Made by a program: the position numbers and the translations under genes
Notes under the pieces: model-generated
Told to the model about the DNA's origin: nothing
Seen by the model: the letters and a program-made list of their open reading frames with translations, nothing else
The model's database searches: none
Shown: piece by piece, positions 36,092-49,124 of the stretch
How the letters are laid out: each line of letters begins with the position of its first letter
Position numbering within the stretch: the first letter of the stretch is position 1
Source: Listeria monocytogenes
GTDB lineage: Bacteria; Bacillota; Bacilli; Lactobacillales; Listeriaceae
Length of the DNA stretch: 64,000 nt
Assembly: GCF_041765605.1 (NCBI RefSeq)
Contig: NZ_CP168900.1
Span: 2,620,001-2,684,000, forward strand
Reading direction: 5' to 3'

Positions 36092-36979
36092 TTATAAAAG
36101 CCCGTTCACACAAGCTTCTAATTTATTTACCTCTTTGGTCAAACTTGCTGGTACATGTTGTTTAAGATACAACAGTGTTCCTTGAACCATGAAATCTCTA
36201 GGCGCCTCATTATTGTTAATCTCCCCAACAAGCGCGTTCATGGATTCCTTATACTGCCATTTATCCGAGTCATCAATATCCGCATTTTCAATCCCGACAT
36301 TTAACTCCTCCAGCGCGCCCCGCAGTTTAGCTAGTCTTTTCTTTCTAATCATAGTTTGATCCGGCACCAGATTTTCTGTGTCCGCTTCCGTAAACACAAT
36401 CTCTCCGCTCTCCAAAATATCCTTCACAAGTGCATCAAGCCTTCTCACCACATAAGGAATAGCCCGCTCAATCAATCCTGAGTCAACATTTTTGCTACCA
36501 CTAGCAAAGACATACATTGCCGCCATCCCGCTAAGCAACATCGTAATATCATTTATATAAGGCTCCGTTTCCTTCCCATAAACCTCTAACAACTGATTTT
36601 TAACCCATTCCATATTCTTAAGTCGTACATTCTGCAAGAACGCATTAAAATCATCATCAATCATCGTCTGAGAAAACGTAATATTCAAGATCTCCCCATT
36701 TTCCGTATAAAAATGAATAATAATTTTCAAGCACTCCGTAAAATTATCCTTCTTCGTCCCATCTAGCCCCATCGTATACTCCAAACGCTGATGCAATACA
36801 GAATACTCCTGCTTAAAAATCACAATTGCCAGTTCCTCTTTCGAAGTAAAATAATTATAAAAAGTCCCTTTAGAAATCCCAGCTGCATCAACCATATCCT
36901 GTACAGACGTCTTCAAATACCCTTGTTTTTGAAACACCTCTTTAGCCGACTTAATAATCCGCTGCTTCTTCTCCTTCAA
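36092..36979 (-). CDS. TetR-family transcriptional regulator
   Basis: 295 residues, TTG start with GGGGTG upstream. N-terminal helix-turn-helix (IIKSAKEVFQKQGY, then ISKGTFYNYFTSKEEL) is a classic TetR domain. The C-terminal ligand domain is longer than usual for the family by some 90 residues. It is in line with the MFS exporter and likely represses it by binding 36073-36087. An inverted repeat before the gene (37013-37033) could serve autoregulation. Confidence 0.88.
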   Translation of the reverse strand: MKEKKQRIIKSAKEVFQKQGYLKTSVQDMVDAAGISKGTFYNYFTSKEELAIVIFKQEYSVLHQRLEYTMGLDGTKKDNFTECLKIIIHFYTENGEILNITFSQTMIDDDFNAFLQNVRLKNMEWVKNQLLEVYGKETEPYINDITMLLSGMAAMYVFASGSKNVDSGLIERAIPYVVRRLDALVKDILESGEIVFTEADTENLVPDQTMIRKKRLAKLRGALEELNVGIENADIDDSDKWQYKESMNALVGEINNNEAPRDFMVQGTLLYLKQHVPASLTKEVNKLEACVNGLL

Positions 36980-37012
36980 AAAAACACCCCACCCGTTCTG
37001 TTATTATACCCA

Positions 37013-37033
37013 TAGTATAATCGATTTATACTA
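37013..37033. promoter_or_regulatory. Inverted repeat upstream of tetR
   Basis: TAGTATAA and TTATACTA are perfect 8-base arms around TCGAT, next to a -10-like TATAAT (37003-37008). It could be an autoregulatory operator. It does not resemble the operator next to the exporter, so another regulator is possible. Confidence 0.45.
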
Positions 37034-37078
37034 CCTATTCAAGATATCCATAATAAAAATCATTATTCTTTTAAACAA

Positions 37079-37106
37079 TAAAAAAAGCCTCGCATACTAG
37101 CGAAAC
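37079..37106 (-). terminator. Terminator of the rRNA operon
   Basis: On the minus strand, arms GTTTCGC and GCGAGGC are followed by seven T residues, 26 bases after tRNA-Thr. Confidence 0.75.
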
Positions 37107-37131
37107 ATACAAATTATCCATATATTATTTA

Positions 37132-37204
<73 letters not shown>

Positions 37205-37231
37205 AGCAAAGCCTTTCAAATAAAAAAATGG

Positions 37232-37304
37232 CTCCACAGGCAGGACTCGAACCTGCGACCGATCGGTTAACAGCCGATTGCTCTACCAACTGAGCTACTG
37301 TGGA
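37232..37304 (-). tRNA. tRNA-Asn (anticodon GTT)
   Basis: A 73-base cloverleaf with acceptor arms TCCACAG/CTGTGGA and anticodon loop CTGTTAA. It lies right after the 5S gene. CCA is not encoded. Confidence 0.95.
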
Positions 37305-37314
37305 ATAATAAATT

Positions 37315-37430
37315 GCCCGGCAGCGACCTACTCTCGCAGGGGGAAGCCCCCAACTACCATTGGCGCAGAGAAGCTTAACTACCGTGTTCGGGATGGGAAC
37401 GGGTGTGACCTTCTCGCCATAACTACCAGA
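37315..37430 (-). rRNA. rrf: 5S ribosomal RNA
   Basis: The minus strand shows the conserved 5S features (CCCGAACACGGTAGTTAAGC and the AGAGTAGGTCG end). The length of about 116 bases is normal. Confidence 0.95.
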
Positions 37431-37509
37431 CAATATTGAGTTGTTGAAAGATTGCTCTCTCAAAACTAGAGAAGAAAGTTTTCAGTTAGGTAACTTCGTT
37501 TCATTTTTT

Positions 37510-40439
<2,930 letters not shown>

Positions 40440-40611
40440 AATTTACTTCTACGAAGTAAAGGTTGTTTTTCTGATTTTCTGTATCAGCGATGATACTTCC
40501 AATCAGATGAAAGATTCACTTTCAGATGATTCTCGGTTACTTGTGTCATAGATAATTACTTATCTATGCTAACTTTACTAACTTTCTTATCTAGTTTTCA
40601 AAGAACAATTT

Positions 40612-40687
40612 TGGTGGAGCCTAGCGGGATCGAACCGCTGACCTCCTGCGTGCAAAGCAGGCGCTCTCCCAGCTGAGCTAAGGCCCC
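40612..40687 (-). tRNA. tRNA-Ala (anticodon TGC)
   Basis: A 76-base cloverleaf including an encoded CCA, acceptor GGGGCCT/AGGCTCC and anticodon loop TTTGCAC. It is in the 16S-23S spacer. Confidence 0.96.
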
Positions 40688-40732
40688 GTAAAGGGTATCA
40701 TTATTTATATTTCTTGTGTCAGAAAGAAAAAG

Positions 40733-40806
<74 letters not shown>

Positions 40807-40930
40807 GTCAAAAATGTAGTGGCGCGATGCTTCAAGCATGGTGCCTTGCATACTTTATCTGACATAAAAAGAGAGTAACCTCTCAAAACTGAACAAATAT
40901 AGAAGAACGAAAACTCACAGGTTTCCTTTT

Positions 40931-42486
<1,556 letters not shown>

Positions 42487-42723
42487 ATATAAATTGAATT
42501 TGAATACTTATTCAACACCGTGAATAAGATTCCTTGCGTCAAATTGACTTCGCTAGCAATTAAATTACTAGTTTGTTTTGTTGAAAACAGCTTTCTGTTT
42601 TCTGCCCTGCGATTACCAGTGAGACTTTATGTCTCATTGCTTTTCGTCTTCTTTTTTGTTCAGTTTTCAAAGGTCAGTTTCTTTTGCTGCGAAAGCGTTT
42701 TGTCCGCATCAGCAACGTTTATA

Positions 42724-42752
42724 AATATACCAAGATTTTTGCCTTTCGTCAA
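42724..42752 (-). promoter_or_regulatory. rRNA operon promoter
   Basis: On the minus strand, -35 TTGACG (42747-42752) and -10 TATATT (42724-42729) are 17 bp apart. The -35 begins 18 bases after the stop of the ATPase gene. The 42487-42723 stretch is the rRNA leader, with antiterminator-like repeats but no gene. Confidence 0.75.
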
Positions 42753-42769
42753 TACTTTTTACAAAGTTT

Positions 42770-43798
42770 TTATGATAAATATGGAATTATTTTCTCTGCT
42801 AAGGTTTTATATGCTTTTCCTGACGTGCTTGAAGGGTCAAAAACAGCTGATATATAGCCATTTGCATTAGGTTCAGGTTGTTCGATCGGCATTTGGATTA
42901 AAAGTTGTGTTTCTAAGTCTGCAGCAACTTTTTCGCCGCCGCCTTGTCCGAATACTTTTAATACTTGTCCATCAGCTAAAGTAAGATAAGACATATTTTC
43001 AATTACACCGATGATTTTATGGTTATTTTTTGCTGCCATATAGCCTGCTCGAGAAGCGACTGAAGCTGCGGCATAATGTGGTGTTGTAACTATTAACTCA
43101 TTACATTTAGGAATAAGTGTGTGGATATCTAAGGCTACATCGCCGGTTCCTGGAGGTAAATCAATAAGTAAGTAATCTAGTTTCCCCCATCTTACTTCTT
43201 CTAAAAACATTTTGATCATTTTACCTAACATTGGTCCGCGCCAAATAACTGGTTCTCCGGGTTCTACAAAAAAATCCATTGAAATCATTTGGATGCCTTG
43301 AGTTTCTACTGGGATAATTTGACCATTTTCTTTACGAGGGGATTCGGTTGTTCCGAGTAGTACCGGGATACTAAATCCATATATGTCAGCATCTAACAGC
43401 CCTACTTTTTTTCCTTGTTTAGCGAGCGCGACAGCAAGATTGGCCGAAACGGTAGATTTCCCTACTCCGCCTTTTCCGCTAGCTATTGCTAAAAATTTGG
43501 TTTCGCTTGTTTCTGAAAGTATGTTATCTCTTGCTTGAAAAATGCGGTCGATAACTGCTGCTGGCAAGTATTCTAGTTCGATATTTATTTCACTTACACC
43601 AAATTGCGTAAGAAGTTCTTCTATATTATGAACAAAATGATCCGTTTCTATCGCTGGATCAGCTAATGCGATTTTGATATTCGCTGTTTCTTTCAGTACC
43701 TGTACTTCTAAAATACCTTCTGTTTCTTCTAAGCTCGCTTCTAAAACAGGGTCTTGTAATCGATATAGCAATCTAGTAATTTGTTGTTCGTTTAACAT
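42770..43798 (-). CDS. Mrp/NBP35-family ATPase, SalA-like
   Basis: A 342-residue P-loop ATPase with an N-terminal MIP18/DUF59 domain and the deviant Walker A SGKGGVGKST (GKGGVGKST at 108-116). Family members carry Fe-S clusters via a C-terminal CxxC. Here that position reads YLTLADGQVLKVFGQGGG with no cysteines, as in Bacillus SalA, a regulator of exoprotease genes. Gene order (rpsI side, autolysin, then this) also matches salA. No terminator lies between it and the rRNA promoter. Good GGAGG start, extended -10 TGCTATAAT at 43840. Confidence 0.87.
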   Translation of the reverse strand: MLNEQQITRLLYRLQDPVLEASLEETEGILEVQVLKETANIKIALADPAIETDHFVHNIEELLTQFGVSEINIELEYLPAAVIDRIFQARDNILSETSETKFLAIASGKGGVGKSTVSANLAVALAKQGKKVGLLDADIYGFSIPVLLGTTESPRKENGQIIPVETQGIQMISMDFFVEPGEPVIWRGPMLGKMIKMFLEEVRWGKLDYLLIDLPPGTGDVALDIHTLIPKCNELIVTTPHYAAASVASRAGYMAAKNNHKIIGVIENMSYLTLADGQVLKVFGQGGGEKVAADLETQLLIQMPIEQPEPNANGYISAVFDPSSTSGKAYKTLAEKIIPYLS

Positions 43799-44066
43799 AT
43801 ATAAAAACCTCCAAAAATGAATGCGCTGACATACTGATTATTATAGCATGACAGTTTTATTTTTTCACATATTGCTTGTCTTTTCAGTATAAAAGTTCGT
43901 TGAAGAAAATTTCACAAATTTTACATATTTAACATTTCCAGCTTTAGTCCTTACACCCCAATAGGTTTGATGTAGTTATTGTTTTTCGTCATACAAATGT
44001 AATAGAATTTCTAGGGTGTTTATTGATAATATAGTGGCAGATATATATAAAGGAGTGCATTGAAAT

Positions 44067-45593
44067 TTGGATAGAAAGTTTATAAAACCAGGGATAATTC
44101 TGCTGATTGTGGCATTTTTGGTGGTTTCCATAAATGTTGGTGCAGAAACAGGAGGTAACAGAACTGCTCAAGCTAATCTGACTACTTCGCAACAAGCTTT
44201 CATTGATGAAATTTTACCAGCGGCACAGGATGGATATCGTGATGGTAAATTACTTACGAGTGTAACGCTTGCTCAAGCTATTTTGGAATCTAATTGGGGT
44301 GAAAGTGGACTAAGCCAGAACTCTAATAACTTATTCGGAATTAAAGGAGCTTATGAAGGAAAATCGGTCTCAATGGGAACGATGGAAGCATCCGGCGCTA
44401 CTACCGCTAATTTCCGTGTTTACCCTAGTTGGAAAGAATCAATTGAAGATCACACTGCCTTAATTACTGAAAATGAGCGTTATCAAGGTGCAGTTGGTGA
44501 AACGGATTATCGCAAAGCATTGCAAGCTATTAAAGATGGTGGTTATGCGACGGATCCGGATTATGTTTCTAAACTAGTAGCAATTATTGAACGCTACAAC
44601 TTAGATGCGTACGATGTTATTTACGATAAAATCGAGTCTAATCAGGCGCTGACAGCTATCGGAACAGTTGCTGATACTAAAGAACAAGAGGTTATTTACT
44701 CAGCACCGTACAATACTGAGAATGCAAGTGAAGTTGGAACCCTAAAGAATTATACAGGTCGTAACTTAGAAATTTCTTGGGAAGCTAAAACAGGAAAAGG
44801 TCTATGGTACTTTATTCGTGAAAACAATGAAGATATCGGTTGGGTAAATAGCAGCGCTCTAAACATCAGCTATCATCAAAAAGAAGATGAAAACGTTCAA
44901 TTAACTAAATATGTAGATGATTTAAACGCACATATTTACCGATTGCCAAATCCTGAAAAGCAATTCGATAACGGTACTATCGCAAAATATGATAGAAAAG
45001 CCCTTCAAGCAGATAAAAAAATCACTCGTGGCGGCTATGCTTGGTTCCGACTTTCAGAAGGTGGAGAAACAATCGGCTGGGTTCGTGCTGATAAGTTAAA
45101 TGATCGCCTATTCGATCGCATTACCGAGCAAACCTCCTACGACGGTTACGCTATTGTAAGTAAATCAGCGACTGATAATGTATGGAGTGAGCCATTCAAC
45201 ACAAAAAACGCAGAAAAATTAGCGCCACTTACTGATTATGATAATGAAAAATTAGAACTAGTGACTCGCGCTAAAGTCGGAAATACACTTTGGTATCAGT
45301 TCAAACTAGATGGAAAAGTTGTTGGCTGGGCTAGCGAAAAAGACTTAAATGTTTTTTACACTCCCGCTAAAGAAGAACCAGTAAAACAAGTTGCCTACGT
45401 GAAAGATCCAACTGCAAAGCTTTACAATAAACCAGTAGAATCAACAAGCACTAACCCAAAAGCAGTTGGTTTCTATTATGGGAAGTTATTAGCAGTTGAT
45501 AAAACAGCCAATATTCTCGGGGAAGATTGGCTGCATGTTAAAGACAGTCATAACTCACTAGGATGGATCAAAGCTAACGATATTAATGGTTAA
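44067..45593 (+). CDS. GW-module endo-beta-N-acetylglucosaminidase autolysin
   Basis: 508 residues, TTG start. Signal peptide to about residue 27; a glucosaminidase domain (PF01832, about 40-185) with catalytic Glu74 in LAQAILESNWGES and the NLFGIKG motif; then GW modules (IGWVNSS, IGWVRAD, VGWASEK, LGWIKAN) that bind lipoteichoic acid. It cleaves peptidoglycan glycan chains. The catalytic domain differs from Ami, but the GW modules are related. Monocistronic. The ribosome site AAGGAG is rather far (12 bases) from the TTG. Confidence 0.9.
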   Translation: MDRKFIKPGIILLIVAFLVVSINVGAETGGNRTAQANLTTSQQAFIDEILPAAQDGYRDGKLLTSVTLAQAILESNWGESGLSQNSNNLFGIKGAYEGKSVSMGTMEASGATTANFRVYPSWKESIEDHTALITENERYQGAVGETDYRKALQAIKDGGYATDPDYVSKLVAIIERYNLDAYDVIYDKIESNQALTAIGTVADTKEQEVIYSAPYNTENASEVGTLKNYTGRNLEISWEAKTGKGLWYFIRENNEDIGWVNSSALNISYHQKEDENVQLTKYVDDLNAHIYRLPNPEKQFDNGTIAKYDRKALQADKKITRGGYAWFRLSEGGETIGWVRADKLNDRLFDRITEQTSYDGYAIVSKSATDNVWSEPFNTKNAEKLAPLTDYDNEKLELVTRAKVGNTLWYQFKLDGKVVGWASEKDLNVFYTPAKEEPVKQVAYVKDPTAKLYNKPVESTSTNPKAVGFYYGKLLAVDKTANILGEDWLHVKDSHNSLGWIKANDING

Positions 45594-45597
45594 ATAA

Positions 45598-45635
45598 AAA
45601 ACGAGGTCTGCGTAGTTGCAGAACCTCGTTTTAAT
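45598..45635. terminator. Bidirectional terminator
   Basis: Arms ACGAGGTCTGC and GCAGAACCTCGT, flanked by A and T runs, separate convergent genes. Confidence 0.85.
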
Positions 45636-46487
45636 TTATACATTCAGTTTACGACTAGCCATCCATTTCACCATTTCCGGATCCGCATGTGAGAAGAACT
45701 GGCTTTCCCCTTGGTCAATGCCGGCAATTTCTTCCTTATCTGCTTCCGTTAATTCAAAATCAAATATAGCCAAATTTTGCGCCATTCTTTCTGGTTTTAC
45801 AGATTTAGCTAAGACGATAATATCTTGCTCTACTAGCCAACGCAAAATTACTTGAGCGGCTGATTTTCCATATTTTGCACCAATTTTTGTTAAAACTGGA
45901 TTATTAAAGATATCATTTTTCCCTTCCGCAAATGGTGCCCATGCTTCTATTGCAACCCCTTCTTTTCTTAAAATAGCTAGATTCGCTGTCTGTTGTTGGA
46001 ATGGATTAACTTCAATTTGATTAACTTGCGGCGTTACTTCATTGAACGCAGCTAGGTCAACTACGCGATCCGGGCTAAAATTCGATACGCCAATTGCTCT
46101 AATTTTTCCTGATGCCTGTAATTCCTCCATCGCTATCCATGCCCTGTATACATCGTTGAAAGGTTGATGAATTAGCAGCAAATCAATGTAATCCAACCCT
46201 AAACGTTTTAACGACCGGTCAAATGAGCTCATAACACCTTTATAACTCACATTTTCCACCCATATTTTTGTCGTGATGAATAGTTCTTTACGATCCACGC
46301 CAGATGCCGCAATCCCGCGACCTACAGCTTCTTCATTCATATAACTTTGCGCCGTATCAATGTGACGATAGCCCGTTTTAATCGCATCTTTTACCGCTTG
46401 TTCCGCTTCAGCAGCATCTGTAATTTGATATGTCCCAAATCCTAAAATAGGTACTTCTACACCATTGTTTAATTTCACTGTTTTCAT
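45636..46487 (-). CDS. Aldo-keto reductase
   Basis: A 283-residue NADPH-dependent aldo-keto reductase. Catalytic tetrad: Asp44 and Tyr49 in RHIDTAQSYMNE, Lys74 in ITTKIW, His107 in LLIHQPF. The phosphate-binding KSVKPERM near the end marks NADPH use. Substrates are aldehydes or methylglyoxal-type carbonyls; which one is unknown. The MerR regulator gene is 21 bases upstream in the same direction, so the pair is likely an operon that responds to such compounds. Confidence 0.92.
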   Translation of the reverse strand: MKTVKLNNGVEVPILGFGTYQITDAAEAEQAVKDAIKTGYRHIDTAQSYMNEEAVGRGIAASGVDRKELFITTKIWVENVSYKGVMSSFDRSLKRLGLDYIDLLLIHQPFNDVYRAWIAMEELQASGKIRAIGVSNFSPDRVVDLAAFNEVTPQVNQIEVNPFQQQTANLAILRKEGVAIEAWAPFAEGKNDIFNNPVLTKIGAKYGKSAAQVILRWLVEQDIIVLAKSVKPERMAQNLAIFDFELTEADKEEIAGIDQGESQFFSHADPEMVKWMASRKLNV

Positions 46488-46508
46488 TTAAAAATCCTCC
46501 TCTTATCT

Positions 46509-46931
46509 TTAAAATTTGTCCCGTTCCCATAATTTTTCAACATTATCTGCATTTAATTCGCCAGCTTTAAACTGCGCAATGTGACTATCGTACGAATCGA
46601 TTTTGTACACGAGTAATTCTCTGACCTTCTTCATCTCGGCAAATTTTTCGTCTAATTCTTTTAGTTGGTCAACCAGTACTTGTTTTTGCGCCGCTTCGAC
46701 ATTTTGCGTCTCTCTGAGTTGCGCAAGTGTTGCAAACTCAATTAACGATTCTACCGATAATCCCGCATTCCGTAAATTCTTCACGAGATAAACCCAGTTC
46801 AAGTCACTCGTTTTATAGTCCCGGTAACCACTTTCGTTACGATGGACTGGCGGAATAACACCGACCCGCTCATAATAACGCAACGTATCTACTGTTAAAC
46901 CAAACATATCAGCCGCTTGTTTGATATTCAT
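46509..46931 (-). CDS. MerR-family transcriptional regulator
   Basis: 140 residues: an N-terminal winged helix-turn-helix (IKQAADMFGLTVDTLRYYER) and a coiled-coil dimer helix. The C-terminal part is short, without the Cys pairs of metal sensors, so it resembles the aldehyde/stress-type (AdhR) regulators. It probably controls its own gene and the aldo-keto reductase. Confidence 0.9.
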   Translation of the reverse strand: MNIKQAADMFGLTVDTLRYYERVGVIPPVHRNESGYRDYKTSDLNWVYLVKNLRNAGLSVESLIEFATLAQLRETQNVEAAQKQVLVDQLKELDEKFAEMKKVRELLVYKIDSYDSHIAQFKAGELNADNVEKLWERDKF

Positions 46932-47026
46932 CCTCCATCACCTCGTTTCGTTCTTTACATTTAGAATTATAAACCCTGGAGTTCACACCAAGGCAAGGAA
47001 TTTGAGTTTATTTTTTTAAGAAAAGA

Positions 47027-47053
47027 AAAAACTCTCTGCGGACGAGAGAGTTT
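47027..47053. terminator. Terminator hairpin
   Basis: Arms AAACTCTCT and AGAGAGTTT with T and A flanks, immediately after the lipoprotein stop on the minus strand. Confidence 0.8.
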
Positions 47054-47415
47054 TATTTGTTTAGCAGGAGGATTTTTTGTACGTATTTTGGGTCTATTTG
47101 GGCTGGCGAGGTTTCTTGGATTTGGAAATCTTTTGTTAAAATGATTTTTATATTGTCATTTTTGTTTAGTTCGGTTCGTTTTATTTTGTTTCCCGTTTCG
47201 TCATGGTACTTTTCACTGATGTGGAACCGCACACTCAGTTCTGGCGTGTTATTATCGTTTTTTATTTTGAAATTTTTGATTAAAATAGATTCCGTTTCTA
47301 CTTGTTCAATTGTGCCGGTAGCTTCCGTGGTTTGTCTAGGGGTTTCTTTTGTAGTGGTTGAGCAGGCGGTTAGCAGGAGTGCGCAAAAAATAAAAATGAT
47401 TGAGGTTTTTTTCAT
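47053..47415 (-). CDS. Small lipoprotein, 120 residues
   Basis: Signal peptide with lipobox LLTAC (Cys18), then an NT-rich segment and a predicted beta-strand domain (VETESILIKNF, ELSVRFHISEKY). No family recognised. Ribosome site AGGGG nine bases before ATG. Confidence 0.75.
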   Translation of the reverse strand: MKKTSIIFIFCALLLTACSTTTKETPRQTTEATGTIEQVETESILIKNFKIKNDNNTPELSVRFHISEKYHDETGNKIKRTELNKNDNIKIILTKDFQIQETSPAQIDPKYVQKILLLNK

Positions 47416-47603
47416 GGTTGAGGGCCCCTTTTTATTTCTTTTATTTTAACCCAATAAATATCGACACTGAAATCATAGCATAAAAATGCACTAAATAACT
47501 ATGGTCCGACTGAAATTTCTAAACTGATTAATCGTTAAATAGAAAACTAAGTTATTTAATAAAGCATCATATGTGGCACATTTAAAAAAAACAAGGTTAA
47601 TCA

Positions 47604-47612
47604 TGTTATAAT
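47604..47612 (+). promoter_or_regulatory. Extended -10 promoter
   Basis: TGTTATAAT is a perfect extended -10 about 47 bases before the lipoprotein start. Positions 47416-47600 hold no gene. Confidence 0.55.
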
Positions 47613-47658
47613 AACCGTTCTGTATATTTATATCTAAACACAAAAGGAGCCGGAAAAG

Positions 47659-48528
47659 ATGAAAAAAAGAGGTTTATTGTTGGTAAGTATTTTAATGCTT
47701 TTCAGTTTTTTGACAGTAGCATGTGGGAGTTCTGAAGATAACGAAAAAAGTGGGGAGAAAAGTACGAAAGAAATTGAACTTACCGTTGACGACCCTATTT
47801 TACAAACCAATGAAAATGGTGAAGCAACAATAGAGGGAACTGTAGATCCTAAATCCAAATTAACCATTGATGGTAAAGCCGTAAAAAAAGATGACAGCGG
47901 GAGATTTACTTATACTTACAGTTTAACTAACGATAATGTTGCAGAAGTTGATGTCAAACTTCTAGCGGTCAGAAAAAATTACAAAGATGAAAAGTACACT
48001 ATAACTATTACTAACAATTCAAAAGCATATAACGACAACATGGCAAAGCAAGAGGCAATACAAAAAGAAGAAGCCGATAAAGCTGAAAAGGAACGTAAAG
48101 AAGCGGAGGAAAAAGCAAAACAAGAAGAAGAAGCTGCCGCTGCAAAAGCTGTAACGACTGATGAAAACACTCCTTCCGATGATACCGTATATGGTACTTT
48201 AGCCAGCAAAGATACTTTAACAAAAGAGGGAGATGCATTTTATAAAGATGAAGAACTTGATGTACTCTATTCTACAGTAGAAAACGATGAAATTTTTCAA
48301 GTACTTATACAATTAGGAGATGAAAGTACAATTCGAAAAGATTTAGATAAAAATCATTTAACAGAATTAGCAAGAGGTTATATGGAATCCGATGCCACTC
48401 TTATACAAACTGTTTCTGATGAATCCTTTGTTTATGAATCTCCATCTATAAATAAAACATATACAGTAGATTATATGTTAAACGATGAAGGTTATGTTAT
48501 TGCGGTTTATGTTACACAAGCAATGTGA
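47659..48528 (+). CDS. Lipoprotein with Ig-like segment and coiled coil, 289 residues
   Basis: Lipobox TVAC (Cys22), then an Ig/bacterial-repeat-like segment (residues 35-115, with EATIEGTVDPKSKLTIDG), a Lys/Glu/Ala-rich coiled coil (about 125-165) and a C-terminal alpha/beta domain of about 110 residues. It is encoded against its neighbours with AAGGAG upstream of ATG. The function is unknown. The weak hairpin at 48582-48600 is its likely terminator. Confidence 0.82.
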   Translation: MKKRGLLLVSILMLFSFLTVACGSSEDNEKSGEKSTKEIELTVDDPILQTNENGEATIEGTVDPKSKLTIDGKAVKKDDSGRFTYTYSLTNDNVAEVDVKLLAVRKNYKDEKYTITITNNSKAYNDNMAKQEAIQKEEADKAEKERKEAEEKAKQEEEAAAAKAVTTDENTPSDDTVYGTLASKDTLTKEGDAFYKDEELDVLYSTVENDEIFQVLIQLGDESTIRKDLDKNHLTELARGYMESDATLIQTVSDESFVYESPSINKTYTVDYMLNDEGYVIAVYVTQAM

Positions 48529-48626
48529 CTAGAAAAAAACTTTAAGTTATACAACTTTTAATTAAAAATATACTATTACAAAAAAATCCTTAAGGGCTTT
48601 TTTGTTTTTTATTTAACTCAACTAAA

Positions 48627-48657
48627 CAAAAAAAGCACCAGCAAAAGCTGGTGCTTT
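48627..48657 (-). terminator. Original rpsI operon terminator
   Basis: On the minus strand, arms AAAGCACCAGC and GCTGGTGCTTT are followed by a T run, 12 bases after the rpsI stop. It was left with the 3' fragment by the prophage insertion. Confidence 0.85.
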
Positions 48658-48668
48658 GAAACGACATA

Positions 48669-48734
48669 TTAACGTTTTGAGAACTGAGGTGCACGACGCG
48701 CGCCTTTAAGTCCGTATTTTTTACGTTCTTTCAT
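48669..48734 (-). pseudogene. rpsI: 3' fragment of rpsI (ribosomal protein S9), left by prophage insertion
   Basis: The minus strand encodes MKERKKYGLKGARRAPQFSK-R and TAA, the invariant C-terminus of S9. The codon before this Met does not match rpsI and no ribosome site precedes it, so this is not an expressed gene. The complete rpsI, with a phage-borne copy of this tail, should lie beyond the prophage to the right. Confidence 0.92.
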
Positions 48735-48736
48735 GC
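48669..48736. other. Prophage attachment site attL (inferred core)
   Basis: The host rpsI sequence stops being recognisable at about 48735 and AT-rich phage DNA begins. The core must lie within the 65 or so bases of the rpsI 3' end. Only one copy is in the window, so the exact core cannot be delimited. Confidence 0.75.
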
Positions 48737-48845
48737 TATGTAAAAAATAGATTTTGTTCTAGTTTCTTCTATATAATAAAACCGCTTAATCAATAATTTA
48801 TTCCAAATAAATATTAACTGTAATTAACTGTGATTCAAATTAAAT

Positions 48846-48913
48846 TATGCCAAAAGCTATGCCACTATCTAAATCTACTATGCCAAATTTGAAATCTATG
48901 AAAATCTATGCAA
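48846..48913 (+). repeat. Five CTATGC-type direct repeats beside attL (integrase arm sites?)
   Basis: TATGCCA (48846), CTATGCCA (48857), CTATGCCA (48878), CTATGAAA (48896) and CTATGCAA (48906) recur in the same orientation. Tyrosine integrases use such arm sites next to the core. The whole 48737-49120 stretch holds no gene; it also has a palindrome TGAACGAT-ACT-ATCGTTCA (48925-48943). Confidence 0.55.
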
Positions 48914-49010
48914 TAATATTCACATGAACGATACTATCGTTCACTCAATTATTTCATTCATCTCATTTAGCTGTTTGACATCCCTTTAAAAATAAATGAA
49001 CATAACAGCG

Positions 49011-49036
49011 CCCCGAAAAAATTCGGGGTTTTTTTA
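49011..49036 (+). terminator. Terminator on the plus strand
   Basis: Arms CCCCGAA and TTCGGGG followed by seven T residues. Confidence 0.75.
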
Positions 49037-49082
49037 TTTATTAGTAGACATTATCAAAATCGCATATTGCAATGTAAATGCA

Positions 49083-49122
49083 AAAAAAGACCCCTTAACT
49101 TCGTTGTTAAGGGGTCTTTTTT
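49083..49122. terminator. Terminator of the prophage late operon
   Basis: Arms AGACCCCTTAAC and GTTAAGGGGTCT with A and T runs on both sides, directly after the last phage gene. Confidence 0.9.
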
Positions 49123-49124
49123 AT

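Noticed and set aside
48669..48734. A 21-codon expressed gene (Met-start S9 tail)
   Set aside because: The internal Met of S9 only looks like a start; there is no ribosome site, and the fragment is explained by prophage insertion.
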